DNA of 64,000 nucleotides from Peristeroidobacter soli (GCF_004138485.1 NZ_RYEV01000006.1:620001-684000), one strand, 5' to 3'. Shown: positions 36,114-45,492, counted from the stretch's first letter. Numbers and translations: made by a program. Notes: generated by a model from the sequence alone, not told the origin.

Positions 36114-36280
36114 GATTGCCGACTCCATAGTGCTGCAGAACGTGCCTGAATTAGAGCACTGCGCGAGTCCATGGCAGTTAAGGAACATCCCGCAAGCGCG
36201 CAGTGGTTCACCTGATTGGGCGGGTGGCAGCGCTTTCCTTACTGTGGGGTCGCCTGATAAATCGACTCAGCGAGCCCATC
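36114..36280. promoter_or_regulatory. Divergent promoter region: stress/exporter genes and agmatine operon
   Basis: 167 bases between two divergent start codons. No clear FNR/Anr box (TTGAT-N4-ATCAA) is visible on either strand. No other operator could be named. Confidence 0.4.
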
Positions 36281-37327
36281 GTGAACCCGATCCGCCATTT
36301 CATTGATACTCAGGACTTCAGCAAGGACGAGTTGCTGACCCTCATGAGCTTGATCGGTCAGCTGAAGGAGGCGGACGCGGCCGGGGCCTGCCCGAAGCTG
36401 CTGGAAGGAGCCTCGCTCGGCATGCTGTTCGAGGAACCGTCGACGCGCACGCGCGTGTCGTTCGAAGTGGCGATGACCAAGCTGGGCGGACATGCCTTGT
36501 ATCTGAAACCCGGGGAAATCCACCTGGGACAGCGGGAATCCCTGAACGACACCGCCGATGTGCTCGAGCGCATGGTGGATGTGATCGAAGCGCGCACCTT
36601 GAAGCATTCGACAGTCACGGGATTGGCCCGCCAGGCGGACGTGCCGGTCATCAACGGTCTCACCGATTACAACCATCCCACGCAGGTGCTCTGCGACGTG
36701 TTCACCATGATGGAGCACGCCCCGGCGGGCAAGCGGCTCGAGGACGTTCGCGTTACGTTCGTCGGCGACGCCACCAATGTTTGCAACTCGCTGGCGGCGA
36801 TCTGCACCCGCATGGGCATGCATTTCACGCATGCGGCGCCAAAGCGCTACCAGATCGGCGAACAGGTGCGAGCCCTCGCCGAGGAGAACTGCAAACTGTC
36901 CGGCGGGTCCTGGACTGCCACCGACGACGTGAACGCGGCCGTGCGTGAGGCCGATTTCCTATATACGGATCTGTGGTGGTGGGTAGGGCAGGAGAGCGAG
37001 ATCCCGGAGCGCAGCCGCGCATTCATGCCCGACTATCAACTCAATCGCGCCCTGCTCTCGAAGGCGCCGGCGCACTGCCGGGTCATGCACTGCCTGCCGG
37101 CCTCGCGGGGCGTGGAGGCCACCGACGAAGTTCTGGATTCGCCGCAATCCATCATCTTCGATCAGGCGGAAAACCGGTTGCACACCGAAAAGGGTTTGCT
37201 GGTCTGGTTCGTCTATCCGCGACTGAAGCGGCCGAGCGAGGCGCTCAAAGCTCATTATCGCGGGCAACTGGAATCGTTCATGAGTCGCACCAGCGAGCTC
37301 GCTCTGGGAGAAGGACATGGTCGATAA
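36281..37327 (+). CDS. Putrescine (or ornithine) carbamoyltransferase
   Basis: 348 residues from a GTG (N-P-I-R-H-F-I-D); the ribosome site is weak and an upstream ATG at 36203 is possible. The carbamoyl-phosphate site S-T-R-T-R is at 54-58 and H-C-L-P-A at 270-274, so it is a transcarbamylase. At 230-238 the ornithine-specific SMG loop is replaced by D-L-W-W-W-V-G-Q-E, as expected when the substrate is not ornithine. With agmatine deiminase, a carrier and carbamate kinase downstream, the likely reaction is phosphorolysis of N-carbamoylputrescine to putrescine and carbamoyl phosphate. The stop overlaps the next gene by 11 bases. Confidence 0.83.
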   Translation: MNPIRHFIDTQDFSKDELLTLMSLIGQLKEADAAGACPKLLEGASLGMLFEEPSTRTRVSFEVAMTKLGGHALYLKPGEIHLGQRESLNDTADVLERMVDVIEARTLKHSTVTGLARQADVPVINGLTDYNHPTQVLCDVFTMMEHAPAGKRLEDVRVTFVGDATNVCNSLAAICTRMGMHFTHAAPKRYQIGEQVRALAEENCKLSGGSWTATDDVNAAVREADFLYTDLWWWVGQESEIPERSRAFMPDYQLNRALLSKAPAHCRVMHCLPASRGVEATDEVLDSPQSIIFDQAENRLHTEKGLLVWFVYPRLKRPSEALKAHYRGQLESFMSRTSELALGEGHGR

Positions 37328-38747
37328 AACCGCGCCGCGCACGCTCCCGAAAGTGATGCGTGCGCTCGATGTCACGCTGTTCAGCGTGTGCGCCATCCTC
37401 GTCATCGACCAGCTCGCAGCGGCCGCGGCGATCGGTCCGTCAGCGGTCTTTTGGTGGATCGCGACGCTCGTTCTGTTCTTCGTGCCATACGGCCTGATCT
37501 CCGCGGAGCTCGGCACGACCTATCCGGAGGAAGGTGGCATCTATGCCTGGGTGCGCCGGGCATTCGGTCCCCGCTGGGGCGCCCGGGCGTCGTGGCTGTA
37601 CTGGATCAATGTCGCACTGTGGATGCCGTCGGTGTACGTACTGTTTGCGGGCATGCTGGCGCAGATGTTCATGCCCGAAATGTCGTTGTGGATGCAGATC
37701 GCCATCGGCATTGGCATGACCTGGGTGACGGTGCTCATCAATGTGATCGCTCTGACGCTGGGCAAATGGGTACCGAACGTCGGTGCAGTCGTAAAGGCGG
37801 CGATCATGTTGTCGATCGGCGTCGGCGGCTTCGTGTTCGCCGCGCATCACGGTGTCGCAAACGATCTGAGCCTGCGCAACCTCGCACCTACCTGGGACGC
37901 CGGGCTCGCCTTCCTGCCGGTGATCGTTTACTGCTTCATGGGGTTTGAGCTCATCTCCGGCGCGAGCGAGGAGATGCGCAATCCACGTCGCGACGTACCG
38001 GTCGCCATCGTCACCGCCGGCGTGCTGATCGCGGTGTTCTACCTGCTCGCAACCGTCGGCATGCTGATGGCGCTGCCGGTCGAGCAGATCGGCTTGATTG
38101 AGGGCATGCTCGACTCTCTCCATAAAATCTTCGACTCCTTGCCTGGCGGGGCGGCCATCGTCACTGTGCTGGGCGTGGGGGCTCTGTTCACGTTCCTGGC
38201 AAACATGGTGACTTGGACCATGGGCGCGAATCGCTCGGCGGCCGAGGCCGCGCAGCGCGGCGATCTGCCGCCGGTGTTTGGAAAATTGCACGCGAAATAT
38301 CAGACGCCTGCCAACGCAGCGGTGATCACCGGAATCGTCTCCACGGTCGTCATCGTGCTCTACGGGCTCATGGCCGGGAGTGCGGAAGATCTGTTCTGGA
38401 CGCTGTTCGCCTTCAGCTCGGTGGTCTTCCTCCTGCCTTATCTGCCGATGTTCGCCGCATTCGTGGTATTGCGGCGCCGTGATGCCGAGCGCCAGCGGCC
38501 CTACCACGTGCCGGGCGGCGCGGTGGGAATGTGGGGCAGCGCAATCCTGTGTTCGCTCTTTGTGCTGCAGGCCATCGTCCTTTTCATCTGGCCGCCCGGC
38601 GGCGAGCAGACGACTCAGAAGACGCTGGCAATTGTCATCGGTGTGATCGTCACGCTGCTGGCAGGAGAGTGGTTGATCCATCTTGCGCAGCGTGGACGCG
38701 TCACTGTGAAGTCAGCGCGGATCGTGGAACGGGAGCAGCACGCATGA
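37317..38747 (+). CDS. APC-family amine/amino-acid antiporter
   Basis: 476 residues with about 12 membrane helices. APC features include an early G-P-S-A-V-F-W-W region, [17 protein letters not shown] near 68-84 and [25 protein letters not shown] near 200. The last is the family hallmark before helix 7. Its position inside the agmatine operon makes agmatine/putrescine exchange the best guess. It is coupled by overlap to both neighbours. Confidence 0.85.
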   Translation: MVDKTAPRTLPKVMRALDVTLFSVCAILVIDQLAAAAAIGPSAVFWWIATLVLFFVPYGLISAELGTTYPEEGGIYAWVRRAFGPRWGARASWLYWINVALWMPSVYVLFAGMLAQMFMPEMSLWMQIAIGIGMTWVTVLINVIALTLGKWVPNVGAVVKAAIMLSIGVGGFVFAAHHGVANDLSLRNLAPTWDAGLAFLPVIVYCFMGFELISGASEEMRNPRRDVPVAIVTAGVLIAVFYLLATVGMLMALPVEQIGLIEGMLDSLHKIFDSLPGGAAIVTVLGVGALFTFLANMVTWTMGANRSAAEAAQRGDLPPVFGKLHAKYQTPANAAVITGIVSTVVIVLYGLMAGSAEDLFWTLFAFSSVVFLLPYLPMFAAFVVLRRRDAERQRPYHVPGGAVGMWGSAILCSLFVLQAIVLFIWPPGGEQTTQKTLAIVIGVIVTLLAGEWLIHLAQRGRVTVKSARIVEREQHA

Positions 38748-39850
38748 GCCGTCTGATCGAGTCGACACCGCGCCAGGACGGGTTCTGGATGCCGGCCGAG
38801 TTCGAGCCGCACGCCGGCACGTGGATGTTATGGCCGGAACGTCCCGACAACTGGCGACTGGGCGGTAAGCCTGCGCAACGTGCGTTCGTGGCGGTGGCGA
38901 GCGCCATTGCACGTTTCGAACCGGTGACCGTCGGCGTGAATCATCGCCAGTACGACAACGCGCGAAATCTCCTGCCGCCGGACGTCAGGGTCGTGGAAAT
39001 CTCGAACAACGATTCGTGGATGCGCGATTGCGGACCGACGTTCGTTGTAAACGATCGCGGCGGCGTGCGCGGGGTGAACTGGCAGTTCAACGCCTGGGGC
39101 GGGTTGACCAGCGGTTTGTATTTCCCCTGGGACCTGGACGACGCGGTGCCGGTCAAGGCGCTCGAGATCGAGCGGCTGGATCGTTACGATGCGCCGCTGG
39201 TGCTCGAGGGCGGCTCCATTCACGTCGACGGCGAGGGCACGTTGTTCACGACCGAGGAATGTTTGCTGAGCCCGAGCCGTAACCCGCAGTTGTCGCGAAC
39301 CGAGATCGAGCGCTTGCTTGGCGACTATCTCGGCATCCGCAAAGTCATCTGGCTGGGGCAGGGGTTCATCGACGACGAGACCGACGGGCATGTGGACAAT
39401 CTGGTCTGCCCGGTACGTCCGGGTGTCGTGGCGTTGGCCTGGACCGATGACACTGCCGATCCTCAGCACGCCATTTCACGCGATGCCTTGGAGCGTCTTG
39501 GCAGGGCGACCGACGCGAAGGGGCGCAGGATCGAGGTGGTCAAGCTCCACATCCCGGAACCGGTGATCATTTCGCAAGCCGAGAGCGACGGCGTAGATGC
39601 CGTCAACGGTACGTTGCCGCGCAAGTGTGGCGATCGGATGGCGGCCTCATACGTCAATTACTACACCTGCAACGGCGGCATCGTCGTGCCTGGCTTCGGT
39701 GATCCCCGGGATGCGGACGCTCAGGTCACGTTGCGCGAGTTGTATCCCGGTCGCGAGATCGTCACGGTCCCGGCTCGGGAGATTCTGCTGGGAGGCGGCA
39801 ACATTCATTGCATCACTCAGCAACAGCCAATGCCGCGCAAGGCGACCTGA
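38744..39850 (+). CDS. aguA: Agmatine deiminase
   Basis: 368 residues, the usual length. It opens with [22 protein letters not shown], the family signature, and has [12 protein letters not shown] at 89-100. The catalytic cysteine is Cys356 in [11 protein letters not shown]. It converts agmatine to N-carbamoylputrescine and ammonia in the cytoplasm. Its ATG overlaps the carrier stop. Together with the transferase and carbamate kinase it forms an ATP-yielding agmatine pathway. Confidence 0.96.
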   Translation: MSRLIESTPRQDGFWMPAEFEPHAGTWMLWPERPDNWRLGGKPAQRAFVAVASAIARFEPVTVGVNHRQYDNARNLLPPDVRVVEISNNDSWMRDCGPTFVVNDRGGVRGVNWQFNAWGGLTSGLYFPWDLDDAVPVKALEIERLDRYDAPLVLEGGSIHVDGEGTLFTTEECLLSPSRNPQLSRTEIERLLGDYLGIRKVIWLGQGFIDDETDGHVDNLVCPVRPGVVALAWTDDTADPQHAISRDALERLGRATDAKGRRIEVVKLHIPEPVIISQAESDGVDAVNGTLPRKCGDRMAASYVNYYTCNGGIVVPGFGDPRDADAQVTLRELYPGREIVTVPAREILLGGGNIHCITQQQPMPRKAT

Positions 39851-39852
39851 CG

Positions 39853-40800
39853 ATGCGGATCGTCATCGCCCTGGGGGGCAACGCATTGCTGAAACGCGGC
39901 GAGCCGCAGGATATCGAGACTCAGCGCCGCAACGTCCGCGCCGCCGTGCGCTCGGTAGCCGCATTGTTGCCGGGAAACGAAGTGGTGATCACGCATGGCA
40001 ACGGCCCGCAGATTGGACTGCTGGCTCTGCAGATGTCGGCCGCCAGCGGCACACCGTTGCCTGGCCTCGATGTGTTGGGCGCTCAAACCGATGGCATGAT
40101 CGGCTATTGGCTCGAGCGCGAGTTCGGCAACCTCCTGCAGCAGTCTCGCGCGGTGACGTTGTTGACGCAGGTGGAGGTTGATCTCGAGGATCGGGCGTTC
40201 AAGGCGCCGACGAAATTCATCGGGCCCGTCTACGAAGCAGCAGAGGGACAACGTCTGGCGAGCTTGAATGGATGGAGCATGGCTCTGGATGGAACGCGCT
40301 GGCGACGCGTCGTGCCATCGCCGGCGCCGCGGAGCGTTTGCCAGGTGGCTGCTATCGATCGCCTGTTGGCAGGTGGCTTCCTGGTGATCTGTGCGGGCGG
40401 AGGCGGTATTCCAGTGGCACGCGATGCCAGCACCGGCGAGCTCACAGGCGTGGATGCCGTCGTCGACAAGGACCTTACTTCCGAACTGGTCGCGGAGCAG
40501 CTCCATGCCGATGTATTCATGATGCTAACCGACGCATCGGCCGTGTATCTCGACTGGGGCCAGCCAACACAACGTGAGATTCGTTCCGCGAGCCCATCGG
40601 CCTTGCGCGAGCTGACTTTCGCCGCCGGATCCATGGGGCCGAAGGTCGCAGCCGCCTGTCGTTTCGCCGAGTCAGGCGTACGCCGAGCTTATATCGGCTC
40701 TCTCGAAGCTGCCGCGAACATGATCGACGGCGAGGCGGGAACGTTGGTCAGCTGCGAGATGAGCGGCATTACTCTTCGGGATGTCGAAGGCGCTGCGTAG
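39853..40800 (+). CDS. arcC: Carbamate kinase
   Basis: 315 residues starting two bases after the agmatine deiminase stop. The start R-I-V-I-A-L-G-G-N-A-L-L, then H-G-N-G-P-Q-I-G-L-L, A-G-G-G-G-I-P-V and D-K-D-L-T-S-E-L are all family-typical. It transfers phosphate from carbamoyl phosphate to ADP and gives one ATP per agmatine. The gene order transferase, antiporter, deiminase, kinase is the same as in the enterococcal agmatine operon. Confidence 0.96.
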   Translation: MRIVIALGGNALLKRGEPQDIETQRRNVRAAVRSVAALLPGNEVVITHGNGPQIGLLALQMSAASGTPLPGLDVLGAQTDGMIGYWLEREFGNLLQQSRAVTLLTQVEVDLEDRAFKAPTKFIGPVYEAAEGQRLASLNGWSMALDGTRWRRVVPSPAPRSVCQVAAIDRLLAGGFLVICAGGGGIPVARDASTGELTGVDAVVDKDLTSELVAEQLHADVFMMLTDASAVYLDWGQPTQREIRSASPSALRELTFAAGSMGPKVAAACRFAESGVRRAYIGSLEAAANMIDGEAGTLVSCEMSGITLRDVEGAA

Positions 40801-40810
40801 AGCACATATC

Positions 40811-41152
40811 ATGAGTACCGACGTTACACCTCTGGATCAGATCCGCACCCGGTTGCTCGCCCGGCGCACCGAGTTGCAGCAGCGCCAGCAACGAATCGGC
40901 CAGGATCTCTCGCGGCAATACGAGCCGCTCAGTAACGATTCCAGCGATCGGGCCATCCAGCTCGAGAATGACGAGTCGCTCGAGGCCATCGATCGTGCGG
41001 CCGGGAGTGAACTCGAGGCCATCGACACGGCGCTCGCCAGAGTGGCGCAGGGATCGTACGGAGTCTGCACGATGTGTGGCGAGCAAATCGCTGCTGAGCG
41101 TCTCGCGGCAGTACCACACGCCGCGGTCTGCCAGAGTTGCGGACAGCGATGA
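40811..41152 (+). CDS. DksA/TraR family C4 zinc-finger protein
   Basis: 113 residues with a coiled-coil N-terminal half (about 10-80, rich in Arg/Gln/Glu). The zinc finger uses Cys86, Cys89, Cys107 and Cys110 (C-T-M-C ... C-Q-S-C). It is shorter than DksA and resembles the YbiI/TraR-like stand-alone group that binds the RNA polymerase secondary channel. It lies ten bases after the carbamate kinase gene, so it is expressed with the agmatine operon and may tie that energy pathway to transcription control. Function is inferred from the family. Confidence 0.87.
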   Translation: MSTDVTPLDQIRTRLLARRTELQQRQQRIGQDLSRQYEPLSNDSSDRAIQLENDESLEAIDRAAGSELEAIDTALARVAQGSYGVCTMCGEQIAAERLAAVPHAAVCQSCGQR

Positions 41153-41459
41153 TATGAAAGGGCTCATCGCATCGTTGCGGTGGCAGCCTGGATCGGAATC
41201 CTCGACCCGAGACGGGTGACGGATCGCGACGACGCGACTCGAACCTATAACCAACTGATTGAGAGTCAGGGGAGCCGGCCTGCGGAATCAAAGGGGTGAG
41301 TCGACTATTGTTAGGGAGAACGCCTTCATCTGATCATTGACGGTGCGGGCTCGGCGCCGAAGCCGTGCTGAGGGCCACTGCGCTAGTCACCTGCCACCCG
41401 GGGCGCGTACTCTGGCGCGACAAGGCAGTATGCTGCAAGTGTCGCTGAGCGGGAAAAAA
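41153..41459. other. Intergenic region with tRNA-like fragment
   Basis: 307 bases without a credible gene, between the DksA-like gene and the receptor remnant. The only structure seen is the tRNA-like fragment at 41236-41268. Confidence 0.5.
41236..41268 (-). other. tRNA-like 3'-half fragment, copy B
   Basis: Minus-strand reading gives TGACTCTCAATCAGTTGG, then TTATAGG, then TTCGAGTC. CTGA/TCAG can form four pairs of an anticodon stem around CTCTCAA, but the T stem is broken and the 5' half is missing. It matches copy A (2166-2198) at 29 of 33 bases. Confidence 0.55.
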
Positions 41460-42004
41460 ATGAAGCAAGCGCTGCTGCGTGCGGCCTGTCTGTCGATGGG
41501 GACGCTGATCTGCCACGCCGCCTGGGCTCGGATTGTCCGAAGCGGCGCCGAGAGTCTATGCGGTCGTTGCCGCTCCGCAGGCGATGCCGCGTCTGGCGGA
41601 TGAAACATTGCGAGCCGTGCAACGGCTGCCGGGCACTGCGAGCAACGGTATCTCCAGCCTCGGGGCGGTGCGCGGCGGCGAGCCTGATGAGACGGCAATT
41701 ATCCTGAACGGCCTGCGCCTGTATGAACCGTTTCATTTAAAAAAACTTCTACAGCCCCGTCAGCCTGCTCGACTCGCGCCTGATCGAGAATATCGAGTTC
41801 TATTCCGGGGGATTTCCAGTCCCGTACGGCGATCGCATGAGCGCGATCATCGATGCAACCACAGTGCAACCGGCGCAACGGTACTACGAGCTCGGCTTGA
41901 GTCTGTTTCATACCAGCGCGCTGGCGGCAACATCGTTTGCCGACGAGCACCTTGAACGCGCGTTGAGAGCAACTCCAATGGGCCGGAGAAATTGGAACTT
42001 CTAA
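41460..42004 (+). pseudogene. Decayed, truncated TonB-dependent receptor
   Basis: A signal-peptide-like start (M-K-Q-A-L-L-R-A-A-C-L-S) is in one frame. Plug-domain sequence R-A-V-Q-R-L-P-G, V-R-G-G-E-P-D-E-T and N-G-L-R-L-Y-E-P-F-H-L-K continues in another, and after a 7-A run at 41739-41745 the match resumes in a third as F-Y-S-P-V-S-L-L-D-S and F-Y-S-G-G-F-P-V-P-Y-G-D-R-M-S-A. It ends at TAA 42002-42004 soon after Y-Y-E-L-G-L-S-L-F. So two frameshifts (near 41530 and at the A-run, one base too many) and loss of the whole barrel leave about 180 codons. Not functional. Confidence 0.8.
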
Positions 42005-42023
42005 GCAGCACGAACGTTCGCGG

Positions 42024-42050
42024 CTCCCGCCGGTCGCCGACCGGCGGGAG
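42024..42050. terminator. Perfect GC-rich inverted repeat
   Basis: CTCCCGCCGGTCG and CGACCGGCGGGAG flank a single base; a real hairpin would have a small loop at the centre. It lies 17 bases past the stop of the minus-strand ferredoxin reductase and 20 bases after the receptor remnant, a position that suits a terminator. No T-run is present. Confidence 0.5.
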
Positions 42051-42066
42051 TGCAGCGGGCTCTCGG

Positions 42067-43293
42067 TCACGTTGGCAGCAGTGTCTTCAGGTCGAAGCGC
42101 TCATCCGCGGCTTGCTGTGGGGTCAGCTCGATATTCCGAGCGATCAGCTTCCGAGCGAGCAAGTGCAGGGCCGGACGATTGAGCGTTTCCACGCAAGCCA
42201 GGCGGCCGTCGCGCAGGTGCAGGACGCTGCAGCTGGCGCCGTTCGAGTCGCCGCGAATCACTGTCTGGTCGCTCGCGAGCGCCAGACCGGCGATCTGCAG
42301 TTTCAAGTGCGCTTGGTCGCTCCAGAACCAGGGCACAGCACGATAGCGCTGCGGCCGACCTGCGATCGCCGCGGCTACGCAGCGCGCTTGGTCCGACGCA
42401 TTCTGAATCGACTCGATGCGGATTAATGCGCCGTTCGCATGGTCGCTGCGATGGGCGGCAACGTCGCCGATGGCGCTCACGTGCGGGTCCGAGGTGCGCA
42501 AGTGCTCGTCCACGACGATGCCGTTGTCCACCGCCAGGCCGCTGGCCGCGGCAAGCTCTGAATTGGGCATGACGCCCACGCCGATCAGCACCAGCGAAGC
42601 TGCGAAAGTTTCACCGTCCTTCGTCTGCACTCCGCCGACGCGCCCGTTCGAACCGATGATGCCGGTAATTGCGGTGTTGAACCGCAGCTGCACGCCGAGC
42701 TTTTCGTACTCGGCCACACAGAGGCTGGCAATGCTGCTCGACACCGCGCGAGCCATCGGACGGTCGGCAAGCTCGAGCACGCTGACGCGCATGCCGAGTT
42801 GTGTCGCGCAGGCTGCGAACTCCAAGCCAATGAACCCGGCACCGATGACGACCACATGTTTGCCGGGTTGCATCTGCCCGCGCAGGATGTCAGCGTCGGC
42901 CAGCGTGCGCAGGTAACAGACGCCCTCCAGATCCGCGCCAGGAATTGTGAGCGGGCGATTGCGTGCGCCCGTGGCCAGGATCAAATGTTCGTAAGCAACG
43001 ATTCCGCCGTCGTCGAGGATGACGTCGCGGCGGAGTCGATCGATCTCGGCGGCAGGCCTGCCAGATAGCAGTTCGATGTTTCTATCCGCATAGAACGATG
43101 CAGGCCGCAATGCGAGTCGCGGTGTGGGCGTGTGTCCGAGCAGATATCCCTTGGACAAAGGCGGACGTTCGTAGGGCGGGTACGGTTCCGCTCCGATCAT
43201 TACGATACGTCCGCTGTATTGCTGTTCCCGTAGAGACGCCGCGGCTTGCAAACCCGCGTGGCCCGTTCCAACGATCGCTACGGTGGGTTGCAT
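42067..43293 (-). CDS. FAD/NAD-dependent ferredoxin reductase
   Basis: 408 residues. The FAD dinucleotide fold is V-G-T-G-H-A-G-L-Q-A-A near 8-18 with P-Y-E-R-P-P-L-S-K at 40-48. The NAD fold is V-I-G-A-G-F-I-G-L-E near 149-158, and the late FAD contact is A-I-G-D-V-A near 273. This is the putidaredoxin-reductase type that feeds P450-linked [2Fe-2S] ferredoxins. The window has two such ferredoxins and two P450s at 54-64 kb and no other reductase, so this is the likely electron source. Its start overlaps the upstream lyase gene by 16 bases. Confidence 0.9.
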   Translation of the reverse strand: MQPTVAIVGTGHAGLQAAASLREQQYSGRIVMIGAEPYPPYERPPLSKGYLLGHTPTPRLALRPASFYADRNIELLSGRPAAEIDRLRRDVILDDGGIVAYEHLILATGARNRPLTIPGADLEGVCYLRTLADADILRGQMQPGKHVVVIGAGFIGLEFAACATQLGMRVSVLELADRPMARAVSSSIASLCVAEYEKLGVQLRFNTAITGIIGSNGRVGGVQTKDGETFAASLVLIGVGVMPNSELAAASGLAVDNGIVVDEHLRTSDPHVSAIGDVAAHRSDHANGALIRIESIQNASDQARCVAAAIAGRPQRYRAVPWFWSDQAHLKLQIAGLALASDQTVIRGDSNGASCSVLHLRDGRLACVETLNRPALHLLARKLIARNIELTPQQAADERFDLKTLLPT

Positions 43294-44234
43294 GATGCTG
43301 AACTCTGGTCAGTCGCTGGCAGGGGATAGCGTCGGTTCGCCGGTCCGGCTTTCGCGACCTGACCGGCGACGTCATGACTCACTAGAGCCGGCATGGCCTG
43401 CGCCTGGCGCAGCAGTGCCGCCAGATCAATGCCGGTCGTGAACCCCATCTCGTGCAACATGTGGACGACATCTTCGCTGCATACGTTGCCGCTGGCACCC
43501 GGCGCAAAGGGACAACCGCCGAGCCCGGCAAGCGAAGCATCGAAGCGATCGACGCCGGCGGCGATGCCCGCGAGCACGTTCGCGAGCCCCATGCCACGCG
43601 TGTCGTGGAAGTGCAGCGTCAATCGCAGCGACGGCCACCGCTGCCGCACGCTTTGACTCATCGAAAAGACCTGCGCAGGGTTGGCAACGCCGGTGGTGTC
43701 GCACAGCGTGACGCGTTCCATGCCGAGCGCAGCGATGCGATCGAGCAGAGAGAAAACGTCCGCCGCCGCGATTCGGCCTTCGAAGGGGCAGCCGAATGCG
43801 GTGGAGATGGAAACATTGAGCGGCACTCGATCGCGGACCACGGCTGCGATCTTTGCGAACTCGGACAACGAATCCTCGGGTGCCATCCGAAGATTCGCCT
43901 GGCTGTGGGTGCGGCTGGCCGACATGACCAGATTCAGTTCGTCCAGTTCGCAGGCAAGCGCGCGCTCGGCGCCGCGAGCGTTCGGCACCAGGGCGGCGTA
44001 TTCGACGCCCGGCACGCGATCGATACCGGTCAACACAGCTTCCGCGTCCGCCATCGAGGGCACGGCACGAGGCGAAACGAACGAAGTTGTTTCTATCTTC
44101 GGCACGCCCGCGTGCGACAGCGCGTTGATGAGCTCGATTTTCTCGTGCGTGGCGATCTGTCTCGGCTCGATCTGCAGCCCGTCTCGAGGTGCGACGTCCT
44201 GGATGTGAATGTATCTGGGCGACAAGTCGAGCAC
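43278..44234 (-). CDS. Hydroxymethylglutaryl-CoA lyase family protein
   Basis: 318 residues from a GTG seven bases after the CoA-transferase stop; a longer ATG form would overlap that gene by about 60 bases. HMGL-like TIM-barrel residues are present: D-V-A-P-R-D-G-L-Q near the start, the metal pair in L-H-F-H-D-T-R-G, and the active-site cysteine loop G-L-G-G-C-P-F-A-P-G-A-S-G-N. Family members cleave HMG-CoA to acetyl-CoA and acetoacetate, or related 3-hydroxy acyl-CoAs. The coupled CoA-transferase would supply the CoA ester. Confidence 0.88.
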   Translation of the reverse strand: MLDLSPRYIHIQDVAPRDGLQIEPRQIATHEKIELINALSHAGVPKIETTSFVSPRAVPSMADAEAVLTGIDRVPGVEYAALVPNARGAERALACELDELNLVMSASRTHSQANLRMAPEDSLSEFAKIAAVVRDRVPLNVSISTAFGCPFEGRIAAADVFSLLDRIAALGMERVTLCDTTGVANPAQVFSMSQSVRQRWPSLRLTLHFHDTRGMGLANVLAGIAAGVDRFDASLAGLGGCPFAPGASGNVCSEDVVHMLHEMGFTTGIDLAALLRQAQAMPALVSHDVAGQVAKAGPANRRYPLPATDQSSASCNPP

Positions 44235-44241
44235 GACAGTC

Positions 44242-45423
44242 TCAGGTGCATTTTGTTGTGGAGGCGGGCGGCGCGGCGCCCAGGATTTCTTCCGTGTGCG
44301 CACCGAGCCGCGGTCCGAGCCAGCGTGTTCGGCCCGGGGTCGCCGAAAGCTTGGGTACGATGCCGGGAATCGTCATGCGTAACCCATCGGGCAGCTGCGT
44401 CGATTCGAGCATGCCACGCGCCTGCAGTTGTGGATCGTTGACGATGTCGGCGGCTGAATGAATTTTGCTCGCGGGCACGGCAGCGAGTTCCAGCAGTCGC
44501 ACGACTTCGTCGATGGGCATTCGGGCCGTCCAGGCATTGATGGCCGCGTCGAGCTCATCGGCGCGGGCGACGCGACCGTCGTTTCGCTGCAAGTCGGGGT
44601 CCTTGGCCAGATCCTCTCGATCGATGGCGATCATCAGTCGCTGGAACAGAGAATCGGCGTTCGCTGCGATCACCACGTGCCGCCCGTCGGCGCATTCATA
44701 GGTATTGGAAGGAGCGATGCCGGGCAGGCTTGCGCCGCTGCGCTCGCGGACGAAGCCCAGGGTGGAATATTCCGGGACCAGGGACTCCATGACGGCGAAC
44801 ACGGCTTCATTGAGCGCCATGTCCACGATCTGTCCCGCGCCACCGTTCTTGACGTGATGGAGCGCGACCATCGTCCCGATCGTGCCGTACAGCGCTGCAA
44901 GCGTGTCACCGAGGCTCACGCCAGTGCGCACCGGCGGCCGATCGGCGAAACCGGTGACGTAGCGCAGGCCGCCGACGGCCTCGGCAATGGCGGCGAAGCC
45001 GGGCTGGTCGCGTTTCGGGCCGTCCTGTCCGTAGCCCGAGACTCGCAGCATCACGAGCCTGGGATTGATTCGCGACAACTCATCCCAGCCGAGCCCCCAG
45101 CGTTCCAGGGTACCGGGCCGGAAGTTCTCGATGACCACGTCCGCGCGCTCGACCAGCTTCTTCAACGCTGCCTGGCCGTCGACGCCGGCGAGATCCAGCG
45201 CAACGGATTTCTTGTTCCGGCTCTGTACATACCACCACAGCGACGTGTCGTTGTGCAGCTTGCGCCACGTGCGCAGCGGATCGCCGCCCGGCGGTTCGAT
45301 CTTGATCACTTCCGCGCCGAACTGCGCGAACAATGAGCCCGCGTAGGGCCCGGCGATCAGCGAACCGAGTTCGATGACGGTGATGCCACTGAGCGGCAAT
45401 GCGCTCGAATCGTCCACGCTCAT
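44242..45423 (-). CDS. CaiB/BaiF family CoA-transferase
   Basis: 393 residues beginning L-S-G-I-T-V-I-E-L-G-S-L-I-A-G-P-Y-A-G, with F-G-A-E-V-I-K-I-E-P-P and the likely catalytic Asp173 in S-L-G-D-T-L-A-A-L. In front of an HMG-CoA-lyase-like gene the best guess is CoA transfer to a hydroxymethylglutarate-like or other branched dicarboxylic acid, as done by the mammalian SUGCT homologue. First gene of the minus-strand operon with the lyase and ferredoxin reductase. A GTCCC-N8-GGGAC palindrome lies 51 bases upstream. Confidence 0.88.
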   Translation of the reverse strand: MSVDDSSALPLSGITVIELGSLIAGPYAGSLFAQFGAEVIKIEPPGGDPLRTWRKLHNDTSLWWYVQSRNKKSVALDLAGVDGQAALKKLVERADVVIENFRPGTLERWGLGWDELSRINPRLVMLRVSGYGQDGPKRDQPGFAAIAEAVGGLRYVTGFADRPPVRTGVSLGDTLAALYGTIGTMVALHHVKNGGAGQIVDMALNEAVFAVMESLVPEYSTLGFVRERSGASLPGIAPSNTYECADGRHVVIAANADSLFQRLMIAIDREDLAKDPDLQRNDGRVARADELDAAINAWTARMPIDEVVRLLELAAVPASKIHSAADIVNDPQLQARGMLESTQLPDGLRMTIPGIVPKLSATPGRTRWLGPRLGAHTEEILGAAPPASTTKCT

Positions 45424-45474
45424 TCCTGTTACTCCTGATAGTGTCAGCCTATCCGGCGAGTATGGTGTGCCACA

Positions 45475-45492
45475 GTCCCCGGGGCGGGGGAC
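45475..45492. promoter_or_regulatory. Putative LuxR-type operator, site c
   Basis: GTCCC-CGGGGCGG-GGGAC, an 18-base palindrome in the divergent promoter of the CoA-transferase and aldo/keto reductase genes. The same arms and spacing recur at 48559 and 53354. Confidence 0.65.

Noticed and set aside
36114-36280. Anr/FNR box expected for an agmatine or stress operon
   Set aside because: No sequence close to TTGAT-N4-ATCAA was found on either strand.
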